Of a DNA stretch of 64,000 bases, positions 42,801-53,889 are shown piece after piece; the stretch's first letter is position 1; each line of letters opens with the position of its first letter. The notes under the pieces were generated by a model, which saw nothing but the letters and a program-made list of their open reading frames with translations, was not told where the DNA came from and did no database searches. Source of the DNA: Trichoplax adhaerens (lineage: Eukaryota; Placozoa; Uniplacotomia; Trichoplacea; Trichoplacidae); the NCBI RefSeq assembly GCF_000150275.1, contig NW_002060943.1, positions 4,794,008 to 4,858,007 on the forward strand, in the 5' to 3' direction. Both the position numbers and the translations under genes were made by a program.

Positions 42801-45251
42801 TACTCTATTTTGCAATTAGTTATAACTGAATACATTCAAGATATATGCACAATATTAGCATCTTCATAAGGTAATCAAAAGAAACCGGAAGTAACCTTTG
42901 CTAAGTATGGCTCCCAATGCACATATCCAATATTTTCTTTCGCTAATCGAACAAATAAGTACACCAGATTCTATAAATTAATTACAGTAATATCATCAAA
43001 TTAAATGATGTCGTACTGCAATATATGTTGCAATACTGTACGATAAATGGTAATAGAAATTGTAAAATTTACGAAGGTATTCAATACAAACCGCTTCCCA
43101 AGATGGAGAATTTAAACAGCTTATATATAAATTCATTAATTCATCAAACCACAACCTTGGATTATTTTCAATCAGTGTTAGCATTGAATAAAGAAATGAC
43201 ATAATATTATCCAAAAATACTGATATAGTTTACTAGCAAAGTATGACCAATATTATTAACTGCCGTACTTAAAGCCTTGGTTGTGCTCATGAGGGAGTAA
43301 AGCTGTCGGTAAAAAGCTACAAAAGTAACTAGTAGCTTTCAGCATTATTGATGTATCGAACGGATACATCATTGGTCTCCACTCCTGTAGCATTTCTTCG
43401 GTTGCAGACGCAGTAAAATAGCTAGTATATAATTGAATTGAAAGCGTTGAAAGTAGTTAATTTAAATCTATTCAACGAATATTAGAAACCATACAATTCA
43501 TCATAAATATTTACAAAATCCAATAAAAATAACAGCAATGGCATCAACTTACGTTCTTGTTGCCAGCATTAATCTAAATATTACCGGTTTGCAACAACTA
43601 CAAAATATTCAAAAGTTTAATTTTTAGAATGGCATTTAGTGTTGCCAATAATGGCAGGATCAAGCATGCCCAAGTACGGATTAAATATGTGTACTCATGT
43701 ATTCTAAGGTGGCTTATACGTATAATAGTACTTACGATTTGATCTTTTTGAGTCGTATGGTATTATTTTCATAATTGGTATAATAGACTTCATGATATAA
43801 ACGATATAGAGGCTTCCATTCTAGCTGTAAATCATCCCTAGATAATAATTTCTTTTTGCTAATGGAAAAATAAATTCAACTATCTTAATAGTGCTGTATG
43901 CCTATTTATTATTGTAATGCAATCAAATAAGTGATAACTTATAAACTATCAGATAACGAATGTCATTTACTGAAAGTTGTACGAAATTTACTAATGATAT
44001 GTAAGTCAGCATAGTTATTTTATTGATGTACTATCGTTGATATGTACTTGTTATGTACCTATTTATTATCCTAAATCAACCAAAGAAGTGATAAGTTATA
44101 AACTATCAGACAACAAATATCATTTATAAAAAGTAGTGTAGCATTTTACGACTGATACGTAAGTCAATATAGTCTTTCAGTGATGTAGCATCGTTGACGT
44201 CTACTCATTGCATGCCTATTTATTGTGGTAATCCAATCAAATAAGTGATAACTTATGAGCTATCACATTATGAATATCCTATGCAGAAAGTTGTATCCAA
44301 TTTTGCTAATTATACGCAAGTCAATATAGCTATTCATTGATGTACTACCGTTGATGTCTATCGATATACAGTAAGATCGAAAGAAGAGCTACAGGAAAAT
44401 TATGATTAATTGAATAGTATCATAATTATTTAACAAGTATAATAATGATAATTTACCTTAACAAGGAAATGAGCACACATCCAAATTGTTGTACAAGCAA
44501 AGGAGGCAGATCAGGAATTGTTAATAATTTGTAGAGTAATTGGACGAGTTTGATATGGTCATCCTTACTAAAGCGTCGGCCATAAGCATGGATGTAGCTA
44601 AAATACGATTGAATAACATTGAAGTATGTCCATATGAGTGTTGACTTTCATTGATATAGTCTAATGATTTTATGACATCAATAGGAAAGTATTATCATGA
44701 TTGGTAAAGAGAATTGCTTTCATCATCATAACTAGTGTAATCTAACATGAGCAATTCCTTCATTGGTAGGAGTCATATCGACAGTGTCAATCTTACTCCG
44801 GATGAACATTTATATACGACACTGCTATCTTGTATGTACTGTACGGTATAACATACGAATTGCCTGTAGCAGTATATTATTACTGTACTGATTTAATCCT
44901 AGTACTATACAGATGAAATCATCTTTCTGCATTCGTGTGAAGTTCGATCAACTTGTCGATGTAGGCAAATGGCTGGAAAGGAATTAAAAGTATCCAATCC
45001 TTAGTTTAATCTGTTATCGATGACAATACATACTTATCTAATTGAATGGACCAATGCATTGCTCCAGGTCTTAATTCACCATTCTCAACAGCCAAGGCTA
45101 AATTATGTTTGATTTTTTGGAATAATTGCTGGCTATTTGCTTCGATTTCTTCATAATATGGCAGCAATTGGTTATAATTTAAGCTCTCCTGTTGGAAATT
45201 GACAACGTCACTATTGCGTTGCATCTTTGGCTTAGTGCTGTTGTCATCCAT
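33851..45251 (-). CDS. PSME4: Proteasome activator subunit 4 (PA200/Blm10)
   Basis: HEAT-repeat cap that docks on the 20S proteasome and, in mammals, promotes degradation of acetylated histones. Many short exons, read right to left. The start [14 protein letters not shown] is at 45251, followed by [13 protein letters not shown] (human has YNKLLPYAERLDA). Further matches in order: [20 protein letters not shown] (exon near 44.46-44.60 kb), [15 protein letters not shown] (~43.15 kb), [19 protein letters not shown] (~41.8 kb), [16 protein letters not shown] (~38.2 kb), [18 protein letters not shown] (~37.65 kb), [19 protein letters not shown] (~34.25 kb). The last exon reads [16 protein letters not shown] and ends SYYA before the stop at 33851-33853. 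That is the C-terminal Tyr-Tyr-Ala used to dock into proteasome alpha-subunit pockets. The gene is convergent with the channel gene and divergent from NDUFAF5. I did not verify every exon, so full-length integrity is inferred from landmarks at both ends and along the middle. Confidence 0.93.
43901..44365. repeat. Three tandem copies of a 157-bp unit in a PSME4 intron
   Basis: Copies begin at 43901, 44058 and 44215, each opening with CCTATTTATT, then AAGTGATAA and ACTATCA, and closing with a GATGTA ... CGTTGA block. Spacing is exactly 157 bp twice. The copies are visibly diverged. They lie in the intron between the PSME4 exons near 43.74-43.86 and 44.46-44.60 kb. Confidence 0.88.
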
Positions 45252-45529
45252 AACGATCTGACGTTGACTTATCCTACACTGCTGCCAAGTCTATACGCTC
45301 GCGTAGACTCGAAGAGGTCCGACTGGATTATCGATTGAATTCAGTCCAACAATTTACTAACTGGGTAACTTTCAATGAAAGCGTCAAATTGCTTGCTAGG
45401 ATAGGCAAAGTGAAGAATGAAAGAGCGACAAGATGGAAATATTGCAAGTGATTACTAAGTACACTGTAGTGATTGCTTACGGCAATGCAAGTTGATGAGC
45501 GTCTGCGTAAAAGCGGTAATCAAAGTACA

Positions 45530-45810
45530 AGTGTGTACACTGTACAGTACGGTTTACAGTACGCGTCATTGAGGGTGTCACCTAGTGTCACCCATAGAGT
45601 TAACAACTTCATGAACTCAATGGCGTCACCCTCTCAGCCACTATGTGAGGTGCTGACTGTGCCGTACACTGAGCTGTCTGAGTGGATATGCAGTACAGTA
45701 CAGTACAGTATTGACGCAACAATCGTTCTGTACAGTACTGTACTGTACACTGTATACTGTACACTGTACAGTACAGTACTGTACAGTACTGGAGTTTACG
45801 GTACAGTAGC
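45530..45810. repeat. TACAG/CTGTA (GTAC-rich) repeat cluster 2
   Basis: Starts with GTGTACACTGTACAGTACGG near 45532 and is densest at 45690-45800, with runs such as CAGTACAGTACAGTA and CTGTACACTGTATACTGTAC. Direct and inverted pentamers alternate, giving several perfect hairpins. Confidence 0.85.
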
Positions 45811-46043
45811 CGCACCCCGGGTGGATGGGATTAACCAAAAAGAAAACCATCGCAGAATTGGTAGTCTAGTACTGTTAGTAATGGACTGTCGATCTGTCGT
45901 AGACCAGCGGGTGTACACGATGCTCTTCTTCTTCAACAATACGCAGTCATAATGATGGTGATACTGTATTTGTGTTATTTTAAAACTCGACCATTTTCAA
46001 GCCAGCATGTTGTGCGGACGGCTCAATTAATTTATTAAATATT

Positions 46044-46335
46044 GTAACCCCCGTTGCATAAACCACCTGCACCACCTAACAAATAACGTCATAATAAGCC
46101 GTAATCATAAACGATTATATCGAGGATTTGTAGAAAAAGTTTCATTCTGAACTCGGACCGTAAATAGACGAACAAATCAATTCAAAATTGCAACCACCCT
46201 TGCGTAAATCCACCTGCACCACCCAACACATAACGTAATAACAAGTCGGAATCAGAAGCGATTATATCTAGGCTTTGTAGAAAATTTTGATTTTCAATTC
46301 GGACTGTAAATAGATGGACAAATCATTTTGGCACT
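46044..46335. repeat. Diverged tandem duplication, ~145-bp unit
   Basis: Unit 1 starts at about 46044 and unit 2 at about 46189. Shared landmarks in both: CCACCTGCACCACC, AACGATTATAT or AGCGATTATAT, TTTGTAGAAAA, CTCGGAC or TTCGGAC followed by GTAAATAGA, and ACAAATCA. No coding content recognised. Confidence 0.8.
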
Positions 46336-46527
46336 GTACTGAAGTTCAGACCATAGAGACATAAGACAAAAATCTTATTCTTACATTTCTACGGATCAGA
46401 CTGACAGCAAACCACCGTAAATTTAAATAAATAAATAAATAAATGAATAATTGAAGTCCCTGCTAGCAGTCTATCAATGATTTGTGTTACGCACAGTTTT
46501 GCAGTTCCTGTGTCACACTCATTGTGT

Positions 46528-46615
46528 TACGTGTACAGTACACTGTACAGTGTACAGTGTACAGTACTGCTGTACAATGAGCGTACCGCACCGTACCGGA
46601 CCGGTCAGCACTTGA
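46528..46615. repeat. TACAG/CTGTA (GTAC-rich) repeat cluster 3
   Basis: Compact run beginning GTGTACAGTACACTGTACAG and continuing with CAGTGTACAGTACTG, then a GC-richer stretch built from ACCGTACCGG-like words. It lies about 0.6 kb upstream of the NDUFAF5 start. Confidence 0.82.
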
Positions 46616-47190
46616 TCTGCATCTGCTTCTCCACCGCGAGTCTAGACTGTATAGTCTACTGTATAATGGACTATCGCCTTGAGAGCCTTATTTGCCCAGT
46701 CAATCGTCTTTACAACCGTACGGTAAGGTTCAGGACTTGTACTCCAGTGAGTGAGTCAAATGTAGCAAAGGTTAATTTCAAAAGGACGTAACGTGTTACA
46801 AATCAACTCAGCCCTCAACCCTTCGTACCACTCGGCGGTTGCTACGTTACTTGCAAATTTGTTTTGCCCAAGTTGAAGCATCGTGTCGAAAAGAGAGAGA
46901 CAAAAATCAAAAATCAGCTTATGAAAGGCCTTTTACTTCATTCTTTCAGCTGTAGTTATCGAGAAGAGCTAAAACAGCAGCCAATGTAGGTCACCTAGCA
47001 TCTCAATTTGCTGGCCCCTGTTGGACATGCGATGCTTTTACCTGTACGAGTTTACCAAGTTGCAAGTTCTCTTTTGATTTCAATTTTTTTTGCACATGGT
47101 GTGGTCAGATCGTTGAGTTCCTTAACTTGAAGAAATCGAAAAAATTGACCCCTTAACTGAGCTTAGTTAGGTGAAGTTTGCCACACTTTA

Positions 47191-49472
47191 ATGGCTTATA
47201 GAATTGGTTATTGCAGCTTGGCCGCAACCAAGCGTTTTCTGCAGACAAAGTCTTCTGTACAACATGTTCGATACTTTACCATCTCGCATATGAGATGGAA
47301 CGATATGCCTTTAAATCAGTCAATGAACGTTTTCGATCGTTCGACAAAGTTAGCTCAGCGAGATCGAGCTGCAAAGGCAATCAATTTTTCGGATTACGAT
47401 TATCTTCGAGAGGAGGTTGGTGAAATGACAATTTTCTTTCTCAGATTTTTTTTTCTCATACTAGACCTCTGAGTGCATGTGTAGCATGCGACCATACGAC
47501 AAATTTTAATTGTAAAGTGTTACTAGCCCTCCTTAACGATGCATCTTCTGACTAATTATAATAGTGTAGTACTGTGTATTTTTATATACGATAGAATAGT
47601 TGTTATACTAGCGTACTGTTAAATGTAACTTCTTTACTCTATTATTAAGGTTGCCGATCGCATCGCTGATAGGAGCTTTGATATTAAAAGGTAACTTCTG
47701 AAATACACATATTGCCTTTCAAGCATTTTGACAAAATATGCAAAGCCTTAGTCTTTACTATATGTCCGCGTATTAACAACATTCATGTTAAATTGTCAAA
47801 CTTGATTGGGAATTTCTCTTAAAATTCTCTGACTATATCGTCGGTCATTAGATAGATCGCTGCCACAGAAAATTTGATGTACTGTGCAGTGTATAGGCAC
47901 GACATAAAACTGTATTAGATACATCTAAGTTAGGATAGTGTTTTGGTTTATTTTTTAAGTAAAGCTAGTATTAAATGGATGCTTTGATAAATTTGTCAAC
48001 TCTTTCTTTTTCAATGGAATTCCTAGATTCTTTCCAGTGGCTGTCGATCTAGGATGTGGAAGGGGCTATATTGGCAAGTATCTTGACAAGGTATTTAAAA
48101 CCTGGCTATTCCATGAACTTGTTGCTAATCAAATAGCTTATTGATAAATGCAAACTTGTTATACTAGGAAGTAATAGGAACCTTAGTACAATGTGATCAT
48201 TCCAAGGAATCCTTAAAGATCGCACAAATGCGAGCTGCATCTTTTGAGGTTCCAGCTATCTCAGTTATCGCCGATGAGGAATTCATTCCTTTCCCCGACC
48301 ATTCTGTAGATCTATTATTTAGTAGCTTAAGTTTACATTGGGTGAATGATCTACCCGGAACTTTTGCCCAGGCAAGTGAAATATCATAGCTTATCGTCTT
48401 CCTTGCAGCGAATTTTCAAAGGCACTTTACTATTTTGGGATAAGCATCGTAGTAAAGTACATTATAATTGATGTGTAATAATTTGAGTTCCTGCAATTAC
48501 TTGTATTTAGATTTTGGCATGCTTAAAGAATGATGGTGCCTTTATTGGAGCAATGTTTGGCGGCGATACTCTTTATGAACTACGCTGTTCTTTGCAATTG
48601 GCAGAGATCGAACGTAAAGGAGGCTTCGCTCCTCGCGTTTCGCCTTTTGCAGACGTGAGAGATGTAGGCAATTTACTAACACGTGCAGGGTATACTCTTA
48701 CAACAATTGACCTGGATGATATTATAGTCAATTATCCATCAATGTTCGAACTACTCGATGACTTGAAAGGTATTCAACGTCCTCATGTATACTTTTAGTT
48801 AATTAACCTTAACACAATTATTTTGATTTGGCTCCTTAGAGCTCTCTTATGATCAATCAATTTTAAGAGAGTCAAGCTGCAGCCATAAACTGAAAAACTT
48901 TCTCTTTTACACTGCCAATGCTTTTTATTGTAGCTAAGGTAGCATGCCCGTGGAAAGGACAATTACTTTGTTTAGCTCAGTTGCAGTATAATATTTTGCT
49001 TCCTTATTACACTGCAGTATACTGACTATCATTACTCTTAACCGATGGCCTATGAGCACAGTACATGAGCACATATATGTGCGGTTGCATTCTATAGTCG
49101 CATCTCAACAAAAATTTCATTTTATGCTTGTAACAGGTATGGGTGAAAGTAATGCCGCCTGGTCTAGAACAAACATCCTTCATCGAGATACAATGATGGC
49201 GGCTGCATCCATTTACAAAGCAATGTACGGAAATGATGACGGTTCGGTACCGGCCACTTTTCGAGTCATTTCATGGATTGCTTGGAAACCCGATAAGTCT
49301 CAGGTAACTTCATTACGAAATTGCATAGTAATAATGATAGTTAAGAGATCCTTACATATTCATTACAATTATTTCAAATCTGGTCTTATTGCAGACTCAG
49401 CCAGCTGAGCGAGGATCCGCTACAATATCAATGAAAGATTTAAGTGCTTCAGATTCGAGGAAAGGCAGTTAG
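47191..49472 (+). CDS. NDUFAF5: Complex I assembly factor NDUFAF5 (SAM-dependent)
   Basis: Mitochondrial matrix protein of the class I methyltransferase fold. In mammals it hydroxylates an arginine of complex I subunit NDUFS7 early in assembly. Exons: 47191-47415, 47650-47690, 48027-48090, 48168-48371, 48511-48769, 49137-49303, 49395-49472. They sum to 1,038 nt (345 aa), the same length as I recall for the human protein. The N-terminus ([20 protein letters not shown]) is basic and hydroxylated as expected of a mitochondrial presequence. Motifs: [17 protein letters not shown]-binding loop [11 protein letters not shown] (about residues 95-105), [49 protein letters not shown] and [10 protein letters not shown] near the end. 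The intron after 48371 starts GCAAGT, a GC-AG intron. A candidate AATAAA is at 49862. A decayed copy of the 3' half lies at 52.6-53.35 kb. Confidence 0.95.
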
Positions 49473-50242
49473 GCTTATCATTGTTTATTAACTATCATTT
49501 GCATCTCAAACAAATATTTACTAAATCTGCTACTGCGCTAAGCCAGTAACAGCAATAGGCTTATTTTCTTTGCAATGCTTAAAGTCTAATTCCTGGATAA
49601 TCCGCTAAGACTGTGCTTACGGATTTGCTACAAAATTTCAGACAATATTCTTGATGTGATTGATATTGCTGCAAAATAATGATTTGTATAAATATTTATT
49701 TGTATAGTAGACTTTTATCAAGTTTAAAAGGGATTTTAATAAGCTGTAATGTACTTTTGAGACAATTAAGTTATTTGTTGATCATCCTTATTTACGAGAT
49801 AGTTTGATTCCGATTACTGCCATGTGAATGTAATCTCCCTGGCAATTCCCGTTCTTATTAAAATAAAGTAAATATGCGATTACTGATATAGTCTTTATCA
49901 ATATTTAAAATTTTCGTAACATTTTGTCACGGACTACTCTCCTGACAAGGGATGAAGTAAAGTATTCTGTTCCTCTAAGTTGCTACTGTCAACCACTATT
50001 TTACTTTCCGCCTAGAACTTCCCTTCTAGACTGTAGTTACACAGATAAATTTCATAACGTCGAGCTACTTTTACTTTATTTCAACTAATTCGAACAACGT
50101 AATGTACTCGTAAAAGACTACAGAAATCATCTACTAACGAACAATATTTGTAGTCACAAGTTAAATCATAAAAGTTTAGTCGACCCAACTTATATTGGTA
50201 GAAATCTATCAAGACACAAATACTTAATTTCTACTGTATCAT
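49473..50242. other. Convergent spacer, NDUFAF5 / DTD1-A
   Basis: 770 bp between convergent stop codons, with AATAAA at 49862 as a likely NDUFAF5 polyadenylation signal. No other feature recognised. Confidence 0.5.
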
Positions 50243-52108
50243 TCATGGTGTAGTTGTACCGTGACACATTTCAATAACTAGTAAACGACAATATCTCCAA
50301 CTAGCTATTTTTGACGGAGATTCTAGTTGGTAAATCACATATCCATCATTTTGGACGCTATATTCCGTATAAGCATCGAATAACCCATCTAAAGCCAGAA
50401 ATATGTATAGCTAGTAAAATTTTACTAACAAAACGAGAAAGAAAACTCCCGTATTTTGGTGCCTTATATTCGCTTACCTTTAGTTGCTCCAGGTTTATAT
50501 GACGATCTTAATCGATAAATAGATTTTTGGTATAGCTTTTTTGACGAATCTGCAGACATAGATTTTCGAAAATCTAACACATTCGTTTTTAATGCCCCAT
50601 GCAACGTTATCTATAAGACAAGAGAATATAGATATTTACTTTGGCCATTCGATCAATAAATGACAACTATATTATGGTACCGTGTATGGGCTTTTAACCC
50701 TATGCATGAACTACTAAAAATTTAGTAATCCGTGCCCTATACTAACCACAATCAACATTTAAATTAGTAAAACACATAGCTCTATATTACATACTATCAC
50801 TGTATTCTGCATTCCCAAATACATTACTACCGTAATTAGCTGATATTATTACACATGGTACAGCAAATTAATCAAAATGCATTATATAAATGGTTTGCAA
50901 AAAACTTTACTGTGCATTGATATAACTACGCTACGATAGCCATTACTCCAGTATAAAATATTATCACACCTGACTTATACATAGTATTTCTAAATCTTTT
51001 TTCACTATATTCTTTACACAACGTTTCTGTCCGTTTTCAATTAGACGTAGTTTTAAAACTTTTCTGGACCTACACATAGAGTACGCTATCATTAAATACT
51101 TTAGTGTCTAAAATTATAAGAGTAAATACAGCTTGATATTGCTGGCAATGAAAAGTAAAACATTTGCTGTTGACTTTATAAATACTTTATCCTATGTCTA
51201 ACATGTAACTGATATCCTTATCTGTATTATCTTTCGATATGCTAATTATTAGATAGAGCTCTCGGCCCATTGAGTTGATCAGTTTACCGTCAACTAGAAG
51301 AGAATTTAGTTAAAATTCGGTATATGATTAAACAGATATGCTATGAAGGACTGTATTAAATAAACGCAGTAAGCATACTCCGTGTATACATTTTACGTAT
51401 GATTTAGTTTTTATTAGGCTATACAGAAGTAAGGAACACATCATTTTGATAGTAGACGGGTGCTACTTGCCATATTTATGTGAAGATGCTTAATTCACAG
51501 TTACGGATATGATAACTTTAATTTTATTTTTTTAATTATATAAGGCAGACGAAATTATTTTGCGTTAGTAACTTAGCTGTGCTACAACTACCCTTGTGAT
51601 ACAGAAGTAAATAAAATGACTATATTAATTTTAGGATATCTATATGGCTACTTTCTTAGCAAGCTTGAACTTTTATCCTCGGAATCATCATAAGTCTGAT
51701 GCAAGTAATGTATATACACCAAGTAGTATCACGCATAGCCTAAATTTAATGCCAGCTGGCTAAGTTATATATCCTATTGATCAACATAAACAAATTTCCT
51801 GCTCCACAAATATATTTCGATCGTAAAATTACTATTGATATTGAACTATCAAAGTAAGAGTTGAAAGTAAGCGATCTTTCAAACTCAGATACTATATTTT
51901 AACTACCAATTTGAGACATACAGTTAGCATGCTATATTGCTATGGAAATCACCTTACTTGTAGCGTATGTTTACTAGTGAGGTGTTTCAACATTATAATA
52001 ATTAATGAAAAAAATTTTATGACTATGACAAGCAATAAGTAATCTCCTTTTACTTCACAACTTACCTGTAGCACTGGCACATGTGACACGCTTGATTAAT
52101 ATTTTCAT
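50243..52108 (-). CDS. Divergent D-aminoacyl-tRNA deacylase paralogue (DTD1-A)
   Basis: Fast-evolving copy of DTD1. Exons on the minus strand: 52108-52066, 51293-51191, 51063-50970, 50610-50478, 50388-50243; total 519 nt, 172 aa, no internal stop. The first four exon lengths (43, 103, 94, 133) equal those of DTD1-B. Homology is clear (MKILIKRVTCASAT; KVLKLRLIENGQKR; SYKPGATK; NDGYVIYQLESP) but key residues are changed. The catalytic-pocket SQFT of the family reads SQIT, and the Gly-cisPro that enforces chiral selection (NDGPVT) reads NDGYVI. The glycine-rich GRGLCILIGIS of copy B is GRELYLIISIS here. The stop lies about 20 codons later than in B. Likely inactive as a D-aminoacyl-tRNA deacylase; either a young pseudogene that happens to remain open or a protein with a changed role. 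The second intron begins AT, not GT, as in copy B. Confidence 0.75.
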
Positions 52109-53889
52109 TCTTTTGTGCCGTTTATGTATAACTTAAATACTTTCTAAGACATTTTAAAAGTTATGTGCAGTACGGTTATGCTATTAAATCGTATTGAAAG
52201 ATGGCGTTAACGAATTTATTCCAAAGTTGATAAATAAATTTGTCGTTAATGGAAGCGATTAAAGTAACATTAAAGCAATGTGAGATACTACCTATAACAG
52301 TGAACTTTAGGCAAAAATATACGATGAAAATGATACCTCAGAGGGGAAATTAGTTGCCTGAGTGATACTTGTGAATATGTAGAAAGTTTAAACGATTCTA
52401 ATTTCCGTCCTCAACATTATTAATATGGACTTCGATCACTAAATCTGATTGAAGTCTGCTAGTGAGCAAAATAAAGCATGCAGTAATGCAATTGAATAAT
52501 ATAAGGCACAGGTCTCCTGACTTCCAAGATCGACATAACACAATGGGGGTAAAAATCCTATCTTATTGAGTATGGCTGACAGTATATCGAATTATTACGA
52601 TTAAGCATACTTTACTATTTACTATTATTGCATGCAAGTCCTAGCTTTCCTCATGGATTTTATAAACTTTTTAAATAATGACGAAATTATTCATAGGGAC
52701 ATGCCATATCTTTGTATCGCTAACAGACTTGTTCTACTCGTACTAATAAGATGCGTTATACACCAACACAATGAATATTACAGTTGGTATTTAAGCTTCA
52801 ATGCTCGAAGTATTATGCCATTTAATAGACCGTCAGCCAATTGGCAATACTGTAGCATAATACGGTATGTGCTTAATTAATTTTAAATTAGCTTTTTGGG
52901 GAACTCTTTTGCGATTAACTACTTTCAAGCAATTAGTTTACAGTCAAAACTTGAAAACTACTATTACACTGCAGTGCCAATACTTTACTGAGGTGAAAAG
53001 GTAACATGCCTGTAGAAGAGCAAATAATTTATTAATTATTTAGACAATTACAATGTTGATATAATGCCTTACTATCTGTAGAGGACGTTATTACATCGTT
53101 ATGCTGCCTCATCTGGAACATCGTTGATTGCGATACAATGTTAACACTGTTATATAGAAATGGTGATGATTTAACTCCAGCTACATTACTAATTGACTTA
53201 TTTTTTGGAATCCTTAGAAATCCGACAAATCTTAGATAGCCAATTTGAAATTACTAGTTAATGATGTGGTTAGAAAATTTTAAGTATTTGTCATATATAA
53301 TTATTTGCTGCAGTCTTAAATAGCTGAACAAGGATCAGTGTAGTAAAATCAAAAAACTACTTGCGCTTTTGTAGTTTAGGGAAAAAATACGTAGACTAGT
53401 TAGATTACTTAAAAAATTAACTTCCTTTATTACTACTATGCTAGTAATCATTATTTATTTGCTGCGCTGTTGATATTTAGGTGTTTCAATTTCATTGATA
53501 AATCTAGGTAGTTCTAAGTTCATATACAGCTTTTCTTATTAACTGAATGATTTTAAATGTTTACAGTATAGTAGCAACACTATAATTATAGGGATACACG
53601 TTTATTTATTTAAATCGCTATGTTTGTTGTTACAAATTGAATTATATATTACAAAAATTATTAAAGATGATTCAAGATATTCTTGCACGCGGATAAGATT
53701 GGTACTGATTATTCTCATTTAAAAAGATAATTAGGCTACGGTGGTTGTCGTGCGTGAATATACGTCCATATAGATGATGTCTTATCTAGACAGCCTTAAA
53801 TTCCTAGTAATTATCTTGCCCTTAAAACAATATACATGTAAAATTCACATGCGCAAGATCATTCACGTACGGCAACAGACAACTAAGAC
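52109..53889. other. Spacer between DTD1 copies
   Basis: Lies upstream of DTD1-A and downstream of DTD1-B. Its right part (about 52.62-53.35 kb) is a decayed NDUFAF5 fragment; the remainder shows no coding signal. It contains the junction of the segmental duplication, probably between 52.1 and 52.6 kb. Confidence 0.5.
52620..53350 (+). pseudogene. Decayed 3' fragment of NDUFAF5
   Basis: Nucleotide-level relic of the last three NDUFAF5 exons and their introns. Best match: TGCTGCCTCATCTGGAACAT at about 53103 aligns with TGCCGCCTGGTCTAGAACAA of the real gene at 49155, and both continue GCGATACAATG / GAGATACAATG, then GGAAATGATGACGG / AGAAATGGTGATGA. Farther left, TTCAATGCTCGAAGTATTAT (52798) corresponds to ATCAATGTTCGAACTACTCG, and near 53320 GCTGAACAAGGATC matches GCTGAGCGAGGATC. 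Frameshifts and stops break every frame, so it cannot encode the protein. It is in the same orientation as NDUFAF5 and has the same position relative to DTD1-B as NDUFAF5 has to DTD1-A. Confidence 0.82.

Larger units (their letters stand above)
45252..47190. promoter_or_regulatory. Divergent intergenic region, PSME4 / NDUFAF5
   Basis: 1.94 kb between two start codons facing away from each other, so it holds both promoters. It contains two GTAC-rich repeat clusters, a diverged ~145-bp tandem duplication and an (AAAT)n microsatellite at about 46418-46449. No conserved protein block is seen; ORFs over the repeats translate as TVQYCTV-like strings and are artefacts. Confidence 0.6.

Noticed and set aside
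45473-45952. 159-codon ORF and overlapping minus ORFs with TVQYCTV-like repeats
   Set aside because: Translation of the TACAG/CTGTA repeat in several frames; a repeat artefact, not a protein.
52632-52880. 82-codon ORF in the DTD1 spacer
   Set aside because: It overlaps the frame-broken NDUFAF5 relic and does not preserve the NDUFAF5 frame.
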